Source: Caulobacter ginsengisoli
GTDB lineage: Bacteria; Pseudomonadota; Alphaproteobacteria; Caulobacterales; Caulobacteraceae
Assembly: GCF_030814835.1 (NCBI RefSeq)
Contig: NZ_JAUSVS010000003.1
Location: 186,001-250,000 of the forward strand
Reading direction: 5' to 3'
Length of the DNA stretch: 64,000 bases
Position 1 is the stretch's first letter. Each line of letters begins with the position of its first letter. Made by a program: the position numbers and the translations under genes. The notes beneath the pieces were generated by a model. It was not told the DNA's origin, made no database searches, and saw nothing but the letters and a program-made list of their open reading frames with translations. Positions 8,231 through 17,070 of this stretch are shown here, in pieces.

Positions 8231-9064
8231 ATGACTTTCAAAGACATCCTTGTTCCGATGACCGACGCCCCCGAGGCGGCGGCCCGCGCGGCCGTGGCCG
8301 CCGACCTGGCCCATCGCTTCGGCGGCACGGTCAGCGGCGTCTTCCTGGAGGCGCGGCTGTTCGGCGACCCGATGGTGGCCGAATCCCTGACCTATCTGTC
8401 GCCGGACGACATCGACCGCCTGCTGGCCGAACACGATCAGGCCCTGGGCAAGGCGGCCGGCAAGGCCAGGGCCGCGCTGGAAGCCGCCGCCGCCCAGGCG
8501 GGCGCGCCCTGCGAGTGGCAGACGATCAATGGCGACAGCGACATGGCCCTGATCGCCCGCGCCCGGCGGGCCGACCTGACCGTCCTGGCGGCCATCACGC
8601 CGGTCTGCCTGGCGATCCGGCGCATCCCGGTCCAGGCCGTCGGCATGGCCTGCGGCGGACCGGTGCTGCTGGTTCCCGAAGGCGGCGCGCCGAACCTGGG
8701 CCGGCGGGTGATGGTCGCCTGGAACGGGTCGCGGGAATCGGCCCGGGCCCTGCGCGACGCCTGGCCGCTGATCGAGGCCGCCGACACGGTCCATGTCCTG
8801 CAGGTCGCAGGACCGGACGCCGAGGTCGACGACGAGGGCCTGGGCCGGATTTTCCAGCGACATGGCCGCAAGGTCGACCTGATCGTCGATCGCGCCCTGT
8901 CGGCGTCGGCGACCGAGATCCTCACCCGCCGCATCCGCGATTTCGACATCGACCTGTTGGTCATGGGCCTGTTCGGCCACAGCCGGGTTCGCGAAGTGGT
9001 GCTGGGCGGGGTCAGCCAGGACATCATCGACGCCCCGCCGGTCGCCACCCTGCTGTCGCATTGA
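8231..9064 (+). CDS. Tandem-domain universal stress protein (UspA family)
   Basis: The 277-residue product has two Usp-like halves. The first begins FKDILVPMTDAPEAAARA and lacks the glycine loop. The second begins RRVMVAWNGSRESARA and ends with the ATP-binding signature GLFGHSRVREVVLGGVS (G-x2-G-x9-G-S type). Tandem UspA proteins bind ATP and are often induced under hypoxia or stationary phase. The start MTFKDILVPM (8231) follows GGGAG and is preferred to an upstream in-frame codon. The FNR-type box at 8164 supports low-oxygen induction. Confidence 0.88.
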   Translation: MTFKDILVPMTDAPEAAARAAVAADLAHRFGGTVSGVFLEARLFGDPMVAESLTYLSPDDIDRLLAEHDQALGKAAGKARAALEAAAAQAGAPCEWQTINGDSDMALIARARRADLTVLAAITPVCLAIRRIPVQAVGMACGGPVLLVPEGGAPNLGRRVMVAWNGSRESARALRDAWPLIEAADTVHVLQVAGPDAEVDDEGLGRIFQRHGRKVDLIVDRALSASATEILTRRIRDFDIDLLVMGLFGHSRVREVVLGGVSQDIIDAPPVATLLSH

Positions 9065-9161
9065 GGGACCTTCCGTAGCGGCCCTTAGGTGTGCGACCGG
9101 AATGGCGCGGGGCGGTCCGGCGGTCCAGCATCCTCCCAGACATCAACGCCTGGAGGTCGTC

Positions 9162-9380
9162 ATGCCCGCCCTGGAATCCCGCCCCGCGCTGGTTGCCCGC
9201 AGCCCCGTCCGTCCGTCCGATCCCGAACTGTTCCTGCAGCTTGGCCCCGAGGGGACGCCGCTCTGGACCCAGGACCCCGCCATCGCCACCCGCTTCGGTT
9301 CGATGCGCGAAGCCGCCCGCGAGGCCTTCCGCCTGCCCGCCGCGGTCCGCGCCTTCGGCGTCCCGCTCGTCCTTCACTAG
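9162..9380 (+). CDS. Hypothetical protein, 72 aa
   Basis: Not recognised. The start MPALESRPAL follows TGGAGG at good spacing. The product includes LFLQLGPEGTPLWTQDPAIA and a C-terminal helix rich in Ala/Arg (REAAREAFRLPAAVRAFG). It is soluble, without a signal peptide. It lies in the FNR-type gene island between the universal stress protein and the convergent oxidoreductase, and may be part of the same response. Confidence 0.55.
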   Translation: MPALESRPALVARSPVRPSDPELFLQLGPEGTPLWTQDPAIATRFGSMREAAREAFRLPAAVRAFGVPLVLH

Positions 9381-9383
9381 ATC

Positions 9384-9959
9384 TCAGACGCCCCGGTGGC
9401 CCAGGTCCTCGGCCAGGGCCAGCCAGCGCGCCTTGGTCGCCGGATTGTCCAGGTGCGCGCGGCCCAGCAGGGTCTGGCGAACCGGCCGCACCCCGGTCAC
9501 CCACAACAGCCCCCTGGCCAGGCTGGCCACTCCATGTCCGCCCAGCAGCAGCCGGAAGATCGGGACCGGCGCTCCCATGGTGACGATCAACCGGGCCGAC
9601 TTGCCGCTCAGCAGGCTGGACATCGCCGCCTGGGGCGAACTCAGCGAAAATCCCTTGCGCAGCAGCTGTTCGAAGAAGGCCTTCAGGGCGGCCGGCGGCG
9701 AGCCGAACCAGAGCGGGAAGACCAGCACCAGGTGATCGGTGGCCTGGGCCATGTCCTGAGCCCGGCGGATGTCGGCGGTCATGGTCGGGCTCTGGTAGTC
9801 CTTCAGCGAGCGGATCAGCGCGAAGTCCAGGGCCCCCACGTCCAGCCGCGTCACCGCATGCCCGGCGGCGGTCGCCCCCTTGGCGTAGGCCTCGGCCAGG
9901 GCGGCGCAGAGGTGGGACTTGTCGGGATCGGGATGGCCGTTGATCACCAGGATGCGCAT
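9384..9959 (-). CDS. Flavodoxin-fold NAD(P)H dehydrogenase (NQO/MdaB-like)
   Basis: The 191-residue product begins MRILVINGHPDPDKSHLCAA, the phosphate-binding loop of the flavodoxin_2 family. A further family motif follows (LVLVFPLWFGSPPAALKAFFEQ). Such FAD/FMN proteins reduce quinones or act as potassium-efflux regulators. The start at 9959 was chosen because homology begins at MRIL; an upstream in-frame ATG at 9980 adds seven residues. The gene is divergent from ppsA across a gap holding two FNR-type boxes. Confidence 0.8.
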   Translation of the reverse strand: MRILVINGHPDPDKSHLCAALAEAYAKGATAAGHAVTRLDVGALDFALIRSLKDYQSPTMTADIRRAQDMAQATDHLVLVFPLWFGSPPAALKAFFEQLLRKGFSLSSPQAAMSSLLSGKSARLIVTMGAPVPIFRLLLGGHGVASLARGLLWVTGVRPVRQTLLGRAHLDNPATKARWLALAEDLGHRGV

Positions 9960-10014
9960 GGGCCGAACCTCCTTCATCAAGTCTAACGTCTGCCCCGCGA
10001 CAGGCGGGAGCGCC

Positions 10015-10028
10015 TTGATCCAGGTCAG
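10015..10028. promoter_or_regulatory. Imperfect FNR/FixK-type box
   Basis: TTGATCCAGGTCAG has one mismatch at the last position from TTGAY-N4-RTCAA. It is positioned to serve the minus-strand oxidoreductase (start 9959; predicted start site near 9980). Confidence 0.45.
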
Positions 10029-10039
10029 CCGGCCGGCCT

Positions 10040-10053
10040 TTGACCCGCGTCAA
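10040..10053. promoter_or_regulatory. FNR/FixK-type box
   Basis: TTGACCCGCGTCAA is a perfect palindrome-type match to TTGAY-N4-RTCAA. It lies ~56 bp upstream of the ppsA ATG and is the best candidate activator site for ppsA. Confidence 0.65.
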
Positions 10054-10102
10054 GGTCGCCGCGGGTGAAGCGGGGCAGGGTGGGCGCTTCGGAGTGCCGC
10101 TC

Positions 10103-12547
10103 ATGCCCGCCAGCCCGCCTGTCCCGCAACCGATGTCGCCCGACGGCGACTATGTCCGCTGGTTCAAGGACCTGGGGCTGGACGATACGCCGCTGGTCGG
10201 GGGCAAGACCGCCTCGCTGGGCGAGCTGCACCGGCTGCTGGCGGACGGGCCGGTGACGGCGCCGGACGGTTTCGCCCTCACCGCCGCGGCGTATCGCGAC
10301 GCCCTGACCGCCGCCGGCGCCTGGGTCCCGCTGCATGCCCTGCTGGACAGCCTCGACCTGGCGGACGTAACCGCCCTGGCCCGCGCCGCCGCCGCCGCCA
10401 GGGCGCTGGTCTATGAAGCGACCGGCAATCCGGTGCTGCGCCGCCGGATCGTCCAGGCGTTCCGCGCCCTGAAGGCCCGGCTGGGCGGCGAGGCTTCCTT
10501 CGCCGTGCGCAGCTCGGCCACCGCCGAGGATCTGCCAACCGCCAGTTTCGCCGGCCAGCATGAGAGCTTCCTGCATGTCCGGGGCGAGGCGGCGATGGTC
10601 GAGGCCTGCCGCCGCTGTTTCGCTTCGCTGTTCACCGACCGGGCCATCGTCTACCGGGCGACCAACGGCTTCGACCATTTCAAGGTCGCCCTGTCGGTGG
10701 CGGTCATGCCGATGATCCGCTCCGACCGCACCGCCAGCGGCGTGACCTTCACCCTGGACACCGAGACGGGCTTTCGGGACGTGGTGTTCACCACCGGCGC
10801 CTACGGCCTGGGCGAGAACATCGTCCAGGGCCGGGTCGATCCCGACGAATTCTATGTCCACAAGCCCACCTACCGCGCCGGCTTCCGGGCGGTGCTGCGC
10901 CGCTCGCTGGGGGCCAAGCAGACCCGGCTGGTCCGCGGCGCCGGCAAGTCAGGCGGCCAAGCCCTCCGCGCCCTGGCCGTCCCGGCCCGCGACCGTGGCC
11001 GCTACTGCCTGACGGACGAGGAGGTCCTGGCCCTTGCCGGGGCGGCGATCGTCATCGAGGACCATTATTCCGCCCGCGCCGGCCAGCCCACCCCGATGGA
11101 TATCGAATGGGCCAAGGACGGCCGCGACGGCCGGCTCTACATCCTGCAGGCCCGTCCCGAGACGGTGGCCTCGCGGCGAGAGGCCCGGATGGTCGAGACC
11201 TATCGGCTGAAGGCCAGGGCCAAGGCCCTGGTGGCCGGCAAGGCGGTGGGCGAGCGCATCGCCGCCGGCCCGGTGCGGCTGGTCCGAGGCGCCGGCGACC
11301 TGAACGCGTTCCGGCCGGGCGAGGTCCTGGTCGCGCCCTCGACCAGCCCCGACTGGCTGCCGGCGATGAAGATCGCCAGCGCCATCGTCACCGAACAGGG
11401 CGGCCGCACCTGTCATGCCGCCATCGTCGCCCGCGAGATCGGCCTGCCCGCCGTGGTCGGGGCCGCCAGCGCGATGTCGGTGCTGACCGCCGGTCAGACC
11501 GTCACCGTCAGCTGCGCCGAGGGCGAGACCGGCAGCGTCTATGCGGGCGCCCTGGATTTCGCGGTCGAGCGCCTGGCCCTCGACAGCATTCCCCGGCCGC
11601 GCACCGAGGTGATGGTCAACCTGGCCCAGCCGGACCTGGCCTTCCGCGCCGCCCAGCTGCCGGCGGCCGGTGTCGGGCTGGCGCGGCTGGAATTCATCAT
11701 CGGTGAGCAGATCGGCGTCCACCCGATGGCCTGCGCCCATCCCGAGCAGGTCGCCTCGGTCCGCGACCGGGCGGCCATCCTCAGGATGAGCGAGAACAGG
11801 CCCAAGGCCTGGTTCGTCCGCCGCCTGGCCGAAGGCGTGGGCGCCATCGCCGCGGCCTTCCATCCCCGGCCGGTCATCGTGCGGCTGTCGGACTTCAAGA
11901 CCAACGAATACGCCCGCCTGCTGGGCGGGGCGGCCTTCGAGCCGGTGGAGGAGAACCCGATGCTCGGCTTCCGCGGCGCGGCGCGCTACGCCCACCCCCG
12001 CTACGCCGACGGTTTCGCCCTGGAATGCGAGGCCCTGCGCCATGTGCGCGAGGTGATGGGCCTGACCAACCTGCGCATCATGGTCCCCTTCTGCCGCCGG
12101 ATCGACGAGGCCCGGCGGGTGCTGGACGCCATGGCCGCCCACGGCCTGAAGCGGGGCGAGAACGGGCTGGAGGTCTATGTGATGTGCGAGATCCCCAATA
12201 ACGTCATCAGCATCGACGCCTTCGCCGAACTGTTCGACGGCTTCTCAATCGGCTCCAATGACCTGACCCAGCTGGTGCTGGGCGTCGACCGCGACTCCGA
12301 GGTGGTGGCCTTCGATTTCGATGAGCGCGACCCGGGCGTGCTGGAGATGCTGCGGCAGGCGGTCGAGGGCGCCCACCGCCATGGCCGCCATGTGGGCATC
12401 TGCGGCGAGGCGCCGGCCACCTATCCCGAGATCGCCGCCTTCCTGGCGCGGCTGGGCATCGACTCGATCAGCGTCAATCCCGACAGCCTGCCGCGCACCA
12501 TGCGGACGATCTGGGACAGCGAACAGGCGATGGCCAAGCAGCCGTAG
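10103..12547 (+). CDS. ppsA: Phosphoenolpyruvate synthase
   Basis: The 814-residue product has the three domains of PEP synthase. The N-terminal ATP-grasp begins YVRWFKDLGLDDTPLVGGKT, with RSSATAEDLPTASFAGQHES. The phosphohistidine domain has GGRTCHAAIVAREIG (catalytic H438). The C-terminal PEP/pyruvate-binding barrel includes FSIGSNDLTQLVLGVDRDS and HVGICGEAPA near the end. The enzyme makes PEP from pyruvate and ATP, releasing AMP and phosphate. The start at 10103 has GGAG eight nt upstream; the frame extends further up only via a TTG inside the FNR-type box. It ends 1 nt from the stop of convergent pfkB. Having ppsA and pfkB next to each other under FNR-type boxes suggests control of the PEP/fructose-phosphate node under low oxygen. 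Confidence 0.93.
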   Translation: MPASPPVPQPMSPDGDYVRWFKDLGLDDTPLVGGKTASLGELHRLLADGPVTAPDGFALTAAAYRDALTAAGAWVPLHALLDSLDLADVTALARAAAAARALVYEATGNPVLRRRIVQAFRALKARLGGEASFAVRSSATAEDLPTASFAGQHESFLHVRGEAAMVEACRRCFASLFTDRAIVYRATNGFDHFKVALSVAVMPMIRSDRTASGVTFTLDTETGFRDVVFTTGAYGLGENIVQGRVDPDEFYVHKPTYRAGFRAVLRRSLGAKQTRLVRGAGKSGGQALRALAVPARDRGRYCLTDEEVLALAGAAIVIEDHYSARAGQPTPMDIEWAKDGRDGRLYILQARPETVASRREARMVETYRLKARAKALVAGKAVGERIAAGPVRLVRGAGDLNAFRPGEVLVAPSTSPDWLPAMKIASAIVTEQGGRTCHAAIVAREIGLPAVVGAASAMSVLTAGQTVTVSCAEGETGSVYAGALDFAVERLALDSIPRPRTEVMVNLAQPDLAFRAAQLPAAGVGLARLEFIIGEQIGVHPMACAHPEQVASVRDRAAILRMSENRPKAWFVRRLAEGVGAIAAAFHPRPVIVRLSDFKTNEYARLLGGAAFEPVEENPMLGFRGAARYAHPRYADGFALECEALRHVREVMGLTNLRIMVPFCRRIDEARRVLDAMAAHGLKRGENGLEVYVMCEIPNNVISIDAFAELFDGFSIGSNDLTQLVLGVDRDSEVVAFDFDERDPGVLEMLRQAVEGAHRHGRHVGICGEAPATYPEIAAFLARLGIDSISVNPDSLPRTMRTIWDSEQAMAKQP

Positions 12548-12548
12548 C

Positions 12549-13502
12549 TCAAGCCGGCAGCCGCTCGACCTCGACCTCGCCCGCCAAACGCTGCACATCC
12601 TCGGGCCGGCAGAGGCCGGTGCCGGGCGAGAGCAGGGCCGCGGCGCCGGCGGCCATGGCCTGGCGCAGGCAGTCAGCCATGGGCAGGTCCCGGGTGATCC
12701 CCCATAGCAGCCCCCCCAGGAAGCTGTCGCCGGCCCCGACCGTGCTGACCGGCCGCACGGCCAGCGCCCGGGCCGAGAAGGCCTCGTTGGCGGTGACCAG
12801 CAGGGCGCCCTCGTCGCCCAGGCTGAGCGCGACGATCTCGGCCGAGCCGGCGGCGATCAGGGCGCGGCAGGCCGCCAGCCGCGTCGCCAGGTCGGGCAGC
12901 GGCAGCCCGGTCAGTTCGCACAGCTCCCGCAGGCTGGGCTTGACCAGCCAGACCCCCGCTTCGAGGACCGCCGCCAGGGCGGGGCCGGAACTGTCCGCCG
13001 CCAGCCGCAGTCCGCTCTCCCGGACGCGGCGGGCCAGGTCAGCCAGGGCGGAGGGCGGCACGCCCGGCGGCAGGCTGCCGCTGACCACCACCAGGCCGCC
13101 GGCCGGAGCCCGGGCCAAGACGGCGTTCAGGCAGGCCCGCCACTCGGCCGGCGACAGGCTGGGGCCGGGCAGGACGAAGCGATACTCCGCCCCGTCGCCC
13201 CGGTCGGTGACGGTGAAGCTTTCCCGGGTCTCACCGGCGATGGGGACGGCCCCGCTGGCCAGCCCCTCCCTGGCCAGCAGGGTGGTGAGCCGCGCCCCGG
13301 CCGGGCCGCCGGCCGGATAGATCGCCTGGACGGCGCCGCCCAGGCGGTGGACGACGCGGGCGACATTGACGCCGCCGCCGCCAGGGTCGAACCGGGCGGC
13401 CTCGCAGCGCAGCTTGCGCACCGGCTCGACCCTGTCCACGGCGGTCGAAAGATCGAGCGCGGGATTGGGGGTGAGGGTCACGATGTTGACCGGCTGGCTC
13501 AT
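12549..13502 (-). CDS. pfkB: 6-phosphofructokinase II-type sugar kinase
   Basis: The 317-residue PfkB/ribokinase-family protein has the N-terminal substrate motifs TLTPNPALDLST and KLRCEAARFDPGGGGVNVAR. The latter closely resembles Escherichia coli PfkB (KLRC..FEPGGGGINVAR). The ATP/anion-hole motif is STVGAGDSFLGG, with D259 as the likely catalytic base. The substrate is fructose 6-phosphate by similarity; a 1-phosphofructokinase or tagatose-phosphate role cannot be excluded. The gene is divergent from the PAS gene with an FNR-type box between them, and convergent with ppsA. Confidence 0.85.
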   Translation of the reverse strand: MSQPVNIVTLTPNPALDLSTAVDRVEPVRKLRCEAARFDPGGGGVNVARVVHRLGGAVQAIYPAGGPAGARLTTLLAREGLASGAVPIAGETRESFTVTDRGDGAEYRFVLPGPSLSPAEWRACLNAVLARAPAGGLVVVSGSLPPGVPPSALADLARRVRESGLRLAADSSGPALAAVLEAGVWLVKPSLRELCELTGLPLPDLATRLAACRALIAAGSAEIVALSLGDEGALLVTANEAFSARALAVRPVSTVGAGDSFLGGLLWGITRDLPMADCLRQAMAAGAAALLSPGTGLCRPEDVQRLAGEVEVERLPA

Positions 13503-13535
13503 GGGTCTAGCCTGAACCCTTCGCCGCCGCGGTCC

Positions 13536-13549
13536 TTGACGGGGATCAA
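13536..13549. promoter_or_regulatory. FNR/FixK-type box
   Basis: TTGACGGGGATCAA is an exact match to TTGAY-N4-RTCAA between divergent pfkB (start 13502) and the PAS-like gene (start 13610). A -41.5 site would suit the PAS gene (start site near 13584); for pfkB it would imply an almost leaderless transcript. Confidence 0.62.
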
Positions 13550-13609
13550 CGCCGTCCTCGCCGCGCTGGTGATACTGGCAGTTCAGACCCGCCGTGGAGT
13601 GAAGCCGCC

Positions 13610-14032
13610 ATGCAACCGTTCGCCGCGCCCAGGACGCTGCCGTCGCAACTGGAACGGGCCCGCGCCTATTGGCAGGGTCTGCTGAGGGGCGGGGCCGACA
13701 TTCCCTTCTGGGACGACCTGCAGCTCACCGATCTGGGCGACCTGGTCCGCGACAGCTTCACCCTGGACGCCTTCGAGCTTCCTCTGCGCTTCCGCTTCGC
13801 CCAGGTGGGCGAGGGGCTCAAGCAGTCGGGCGGCGCCGATCTGGAAGGGGTCTTCCTCGACGAGGCCCAGCTCAGCACGCCGTTCGAATTCCTGCTGTCC
13901 CAGGCCAGCGCCACGGTGGAAGGGCGCTGTCCGACCCTGCACAAGGTTCCCGGGGCCTATTCCCGCCTGCTGCTGCCGATGTGGGGCGAGGGCCGGGTGG
14001 GCCTCCTGCTGGGCGTGGTGGCCTGGGACTAG
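13610..14032 (+). CDS. PAS-like domain protein, 140 aa
   Basis: The product appears to be a single PAS-type sensor fold without an output domain. It contains YWQGLLRGGADIPFWDDLQL, LRFRFAQVGEGL and a terminal strand pair LLLPMWGEGRVGLLLGVVAW. It resembles the alphaproteobacterial PAS_5 group, which is based on pattern only. No DNA-binding or kinase module is present, so it may sense a ligand and act through a partner. It is preceded by an FNR-type box and ends with a 4-nt tail-to-tail overlap with the Nudix gene. Confidence 0.6.
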   Translation: MQPFAAPRTLPSQLERARAYWQGLLRGGADIPFWDDLQLTDLGDLVRDSFTLDAFELPLRFRFAQVGEGLKQSGGADLEGVFLDEAQLSTPFEFLLSQASATVEGRCPTLHKVPGAYSRLLLPMWGEGRVGLLLGVVAWD

Positions 14033-14502
14033 GGCCGAGCGTCCTTCCCCAGGATGGCGAGCGCCTCCTCGATCAGCGGGCGCTGGCCGGCCAGGATGCG
14101 GGCCAGGGCCTCGCCCGGCGGCCAGTAGCGGACCTGATCGACCTCCGGAAAGGCCTGGCGGCGGCCTGAGCGGGGCGGCCATTCCATCTCGAAGGTCTCG
14201 CATCGGAAGGCCGAGAGATCGAGATCGGCCTCCGTCAGCCAGGCCAGCACCTGCTTGCCCCCGGCCTGTTTCACGGGCTCCAGCGGCAGGAACGGACCGT
14301 CGACCGCCAGGCCGGTCTCCTCGCGGAATTCCCGCCGGGCCGCCGCCAGCGGGTCCTCGCCGGCCTCGATCAGGCCCTTGGGGATGGACCAGGCGCCGGC
14401 GTCGCGCTTGGTCCAGAACGGGCCGCCGGGATGGGCCAGCAGGAACTCTGGCCCGCTCTCGCGCCGCCGCCAGACCAGCAGGCCCGCGCTGACCTCAGCC
14501 AT
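14029..14502 (-). CDS. Nudix hydrolase
   Basis: The 157-residue product has a complete Nudix box (G-x5-E-x7-REUXEEXGU) at residues 43-65, with the key segment RREFREETGL. The N-terminal segment SAGLLVWRRRESGPEFLLAH and WSIPKGLIEAGE are typical of the NTP-pyrophosphohydrolase or diadenosine-polyphosphate branch. Its substrate cannot be told. The start overlaps the 3' end of the upstream MFS gene by 8 nt, so the two are probably co-transcribed and coupled. Confidence 0.88.
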   Translation of the reverse strand: MAEVSAGLLVWRRRESGPEFLLAHPGGPFWTKRDAGAWSIPKGLIEAGEDPLAAARREFREETGLAVDGPFLPLEPVKQAGGKQVLAWLTEADLDLSAFRCETFEMEWPPRSGRRQAFPEVDQVRYWPPGEALARILAGQRPLIEEALAILGKDARP

Positions 14503-15706
14503 GGCGCGCCGGCGCCCGGCGGCTGGCCGACAGGGCCAGCAGGATGGCTGGCGCCACCACCAGCGCCCCCAGGATAAAGGGCCCGTTGAGCACCTTGGCG
14601 AAGATCAGCCCGGCGCTCAGCGGCCCCAGCACCCGGGCCAGCGCCCCGCCGGCGTTGTTCAGCCCCATGATCTGGCCCTGGCGGTGCGGGTCGGCGGTGC
14701 GCGAGATCATTGCCCCGACATTGGGAAAGGCCACCGACTGGCCCATGGCGGTGAAGCACATCAAGACGGTGGTCATCACCCCGCCGGTGGAGACGGTCTG
14801 CAGGCTCATGGCCACGACGGTCATGGCCATGCCGATGGCCAGCATGCGGCCCTCGCCGAAGCGTTCCGACAGCGGGCCGGTGACGAAGCTCTGGGTCAGG
14901 AAGGCGGCGATCCCGACGCAGGCGAAGGCCAGGCCGATGTTGCGCGGCTCCCAGCCGAACCGGGCCTGGGCCCACAGGCCGAATACCGACTCGATGCCGG
15001 TGAAGGCGAAGCCGACCAGGAAGGTCAGCAGGATCAACCGGCCGATCACCGGATGGCGCAGCGCCTCGCCCGCCGCCGCCCAGCGGCTGGGGCGATGGGA
15101 ATAGTCGGTCTCGCGCACCCGGCTCTCGCGGATGATCAGGATCACCGCCAGGGCGCAGGCGAAGGCCAGGCCAGAGGCCATGAAGAGGGGGATTCGGAAC
15201 CCCGCCGGCCCGATCCCGGTATGGGCGAAGAGGCCGCCCAGCGAGGGGCCGACGATCAGACCGACATTCCAGGCCGCGCCCTGGTAGCTGAGTTGGCGCG
15301 CCCGCTTGGCCGGTTCGGTGACGTCGGCGATATAGCCCTGGATCACCGCCCCGTTGCCGGCCGCCAGGCCGCCCAGCAGGCGGATGCCGAAGGCGATGGC
15401 GATGTTGGGCGCGAAGGCCAGGGCGCCGTAGCAGAGACCGTTGGCTAGGATGGTCGAGATCAGCACCGGCTTGCGGCCGATGCGGTCCGACAGCCGGCCC
15501 CAGAACGGCTCGCCGAAGAAGCTGCCGATCGAATAGGCCGAGAACACCAGGGCCATCTGCCAGGGCGGGGCGTTGAAGGACTTGGCATAGAAGGGCAGCA
15601 ACGGGACGATGATCCCGAAGCCCAGCATGTTGATGAAGATCACAGCGATCAGCGACGCCGCGGCGAACCGGGGCGGCGGGGGCCGTTGCGGCTCGGAGGC
15701 GGTCAT
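14495..15706 (-). CDS. MFS transporter, TetA-like (DHA1)
   Basis: The 403-residue product has twelve hydrophobic helices. The family motif A between helices 2 and 3 is GRLSDRIGRKPVLI. It begins with a first helix SLIAVIFINMLGFGIIVPLLPF typical of tetracycline/multidrug proton antiporters. The substrate cannot be inferred. The start MTASEPQRPP (15706) was chosen over an upstream in-frame codon because the extra 24 residues look non-coding. It overlaps the downstream Nudix gene by 8 nt. Confidence 0.85.
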   Translation of the reverse strand: MTASEPQRPPPPRFAAASLIAVIFINMLGFGIIVPLLPFYAKSFNAPPWQMALVFSAYSIGSFFGEPFWGRLSDRIGRKPVLISTILANGLCYGALAFAPNIAIAFGIRLLGGLAAGNGAVIQGYIADVTEPAKRARQLSYQGAAWNVGLIVGPSLGGLFAHTGIGPAGFRIPLFMASGLAFACALAVILIIRESRVRETDYSHRPSRWAAAGEALRHPVIGRLILLTFLVGFAFTGIESVFGLWAQARFGWEPRNIGLAFACVGIAAFLTQSFVTGPLSERFGEGRMLAIGMAMTVVAMSLQTVSTGGVMTTVLMCFTAMGQSVAFPNVGAMISRTADPHRQGQIMGLNNAGGALARVLGPLSAGLIFAKVLNGPFILGALVVAPAILLALSASRRAPARHG

Positions 15707-15808
15707 GCCTTCGCTGATAGGCTGGGGACCGGAATGGGGCAAGAAATGCCTTGAATGCCGTCGGGGCGCCGTCGGCATGGCTTGTCGAAACGATCAGGAG
15801 CCGCCGCC

Positions 15809-16813
15809 ATGAAAGTCGCCGCCGTCAAATCCCCGGGGGGTCTGGACAGGATCGTCATCGAGGACCGGCCCAAGCCCACCGCCAAGGCCGGGGAGATCCT
15901 GGTCCGGGTCCGGGCCAGCTCGCTGAACTTCCACGACTTCGCGGTAGTGGCCGGCATGATCCGCACCCCCGACGGCCGCATCCCGATGTCCGATGGGGCC
16001 GGAACCGTCGAGGCGGTGGGCGAGGGCGTCACCCGCTTCAAGGTCGGCGACGAGGTGCTGTCGACCTTCTTCCCCAACTGGGACGGCGGCGGGCCGCAAC
16101 TGCCCCGGCTGCTGGGCGTGCCCGGCGACCAGGCCGACGGCTTCGCGGCCGAGTATGTCGCCATGCCGGCGACCGCCTTCACCCGCATGCCCAGGGGCTG
16201 GAGCTTCAAGGAAGCCGCGACCCTGCCCTGCGCGGCCCTCACCGCCTGGCGGGCCTTGATCGTCGAGGCGCGGATCAAGCCGGGCGACATCGTCCTGACC
16301 CAGGGCACCGGCGGGGTGTCGATCTTCGCCCTGCAGCTGGCCAAGGCGGCCGGCTGCACGGTGGTCTCGACCAGCTCCTCAGCCGAGAAGCTGGCCAGGC
16401 TGAAGGATCTGGGGGCCGACCACCTGATCAACTACAAGGAAGAGGACAAGTGGGGCGAGGCGGCCATGAAGCTGACCGGCGGCCGGGGCGTCAACGCCGT
16501 GGTCGAGATCGGCGGGGCCGGCACCATGGCTCAGTCCATCGCCGCCTGCGGCATCGGCGGACACATCTCGCTGATCGGCGTGCTGGCCGGCATCTCCGGC
16601 GAAGTGCCTACGGCCCTGGCCTTTTCCAAGAACGTCTGCATCCAGGGCATCACCGTCGGCTCCCGCCAGTCGCAGGAGGAGATGATCGCCGCCATCGAGG
16701 CCAATGGCATCAAGCCGGTGATCGACTCCACATTCCCGCTGGAAGGCATCAGCGCCGCCTTCGCCCACCAGATGAGCCAGAAGCACTTCGGGAAGATCTG
16801 CCTGGAATTCTAG
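15809..16813 (+). CDS. MDR-family NAD(P)-dependent reductase (alcohol dehydrogenase-like)
   Basis: The 334-residue product has the medium-chain fold without zinc-ligand cysteines. The N-terminal GroES-like domain is VRVRASSLNFHDFAVVAGM. Q..G..GGV nucleotide binding is LTQGTGGVSIFALQLAKAAG, followed by EKLARLKDLGADHLINYK. This resembles the quinone-oxidoreductase or zinc-free alcohol dehydrogenase branch. The start follows CAGGAG at 8 nt. It is divergent from the MFS gene (102-bp gap). Confidence 0.82.
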   Translation: MKVAAVKSPGGLDRIVIEDRPKPTAKAGEILVRVRASSLNFHDFAVVAGMIRTPDGRIPMSDGAGTVEAVGEGVTRFKVGDEVLSTFFPNWDGGGPQLPRLLGVPGDQADGFAAEYVAMPATAFTRMPRGWSFKEAATLPCAALTAWRALIVEARIKPGDIVLTQGTGGVSIFALQLAKAAGCTVVSTSSSAEKLARLKDLGADHLINYKEEDKWGEAAMKLTGGRGVNAVVEIGGAGTMAQSIAACGIGGHISLIGVLAGISGEVPTALAFSKNVCIQGITVGSRQSQEEMIAAIEANGIKPVIDSTFPLEGISAAFAHQMSQKHFGKICLEF

Positions 16814-16858
16814 GGCCAGATTCCTTGGAGCGCACCGAAACTCCACTTGAAAGCCGTC

Positions 16859-16978
16859 ATGGCCGGTCGAAGTGCCGGCCATCCATAAACTCGGTGGCAG
16901 ACGGCGTGAGCCGTGTGGCTGGCGCAGAGGGTCCTGGTTTCAGGTCCGCGCGTATGGGTCGCCGGGACAAGCCCGGCG
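16859..16978. repeat. Paired palindromes in an intergenic gap (REP-like)
   Basis: Two perfect inverted repeats lie in the 257-bp gap after the reductase gene: ATGGCCGG-N8-CCGGCCAT at 16859-16882 and CGCCGGG-ACAAG-CCCGGCG at 16960-16978. The second, with its flanks, resembles a dispersed palindromic element seen between genes in many alphaproteobacteria (GGGACAAGCCCGGCGATGAC). No gene lies here. Confidence 0.5.
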
Positions 16979-17070
16979 ATGACGGTTGGGTGGTGATTGG
17001 AAGCCGGCCACTGCACGCCAGTTGAACTCTAGGCCTGGAATTCTAGATCGCGCCGAGTCAGGGTCGCCCC

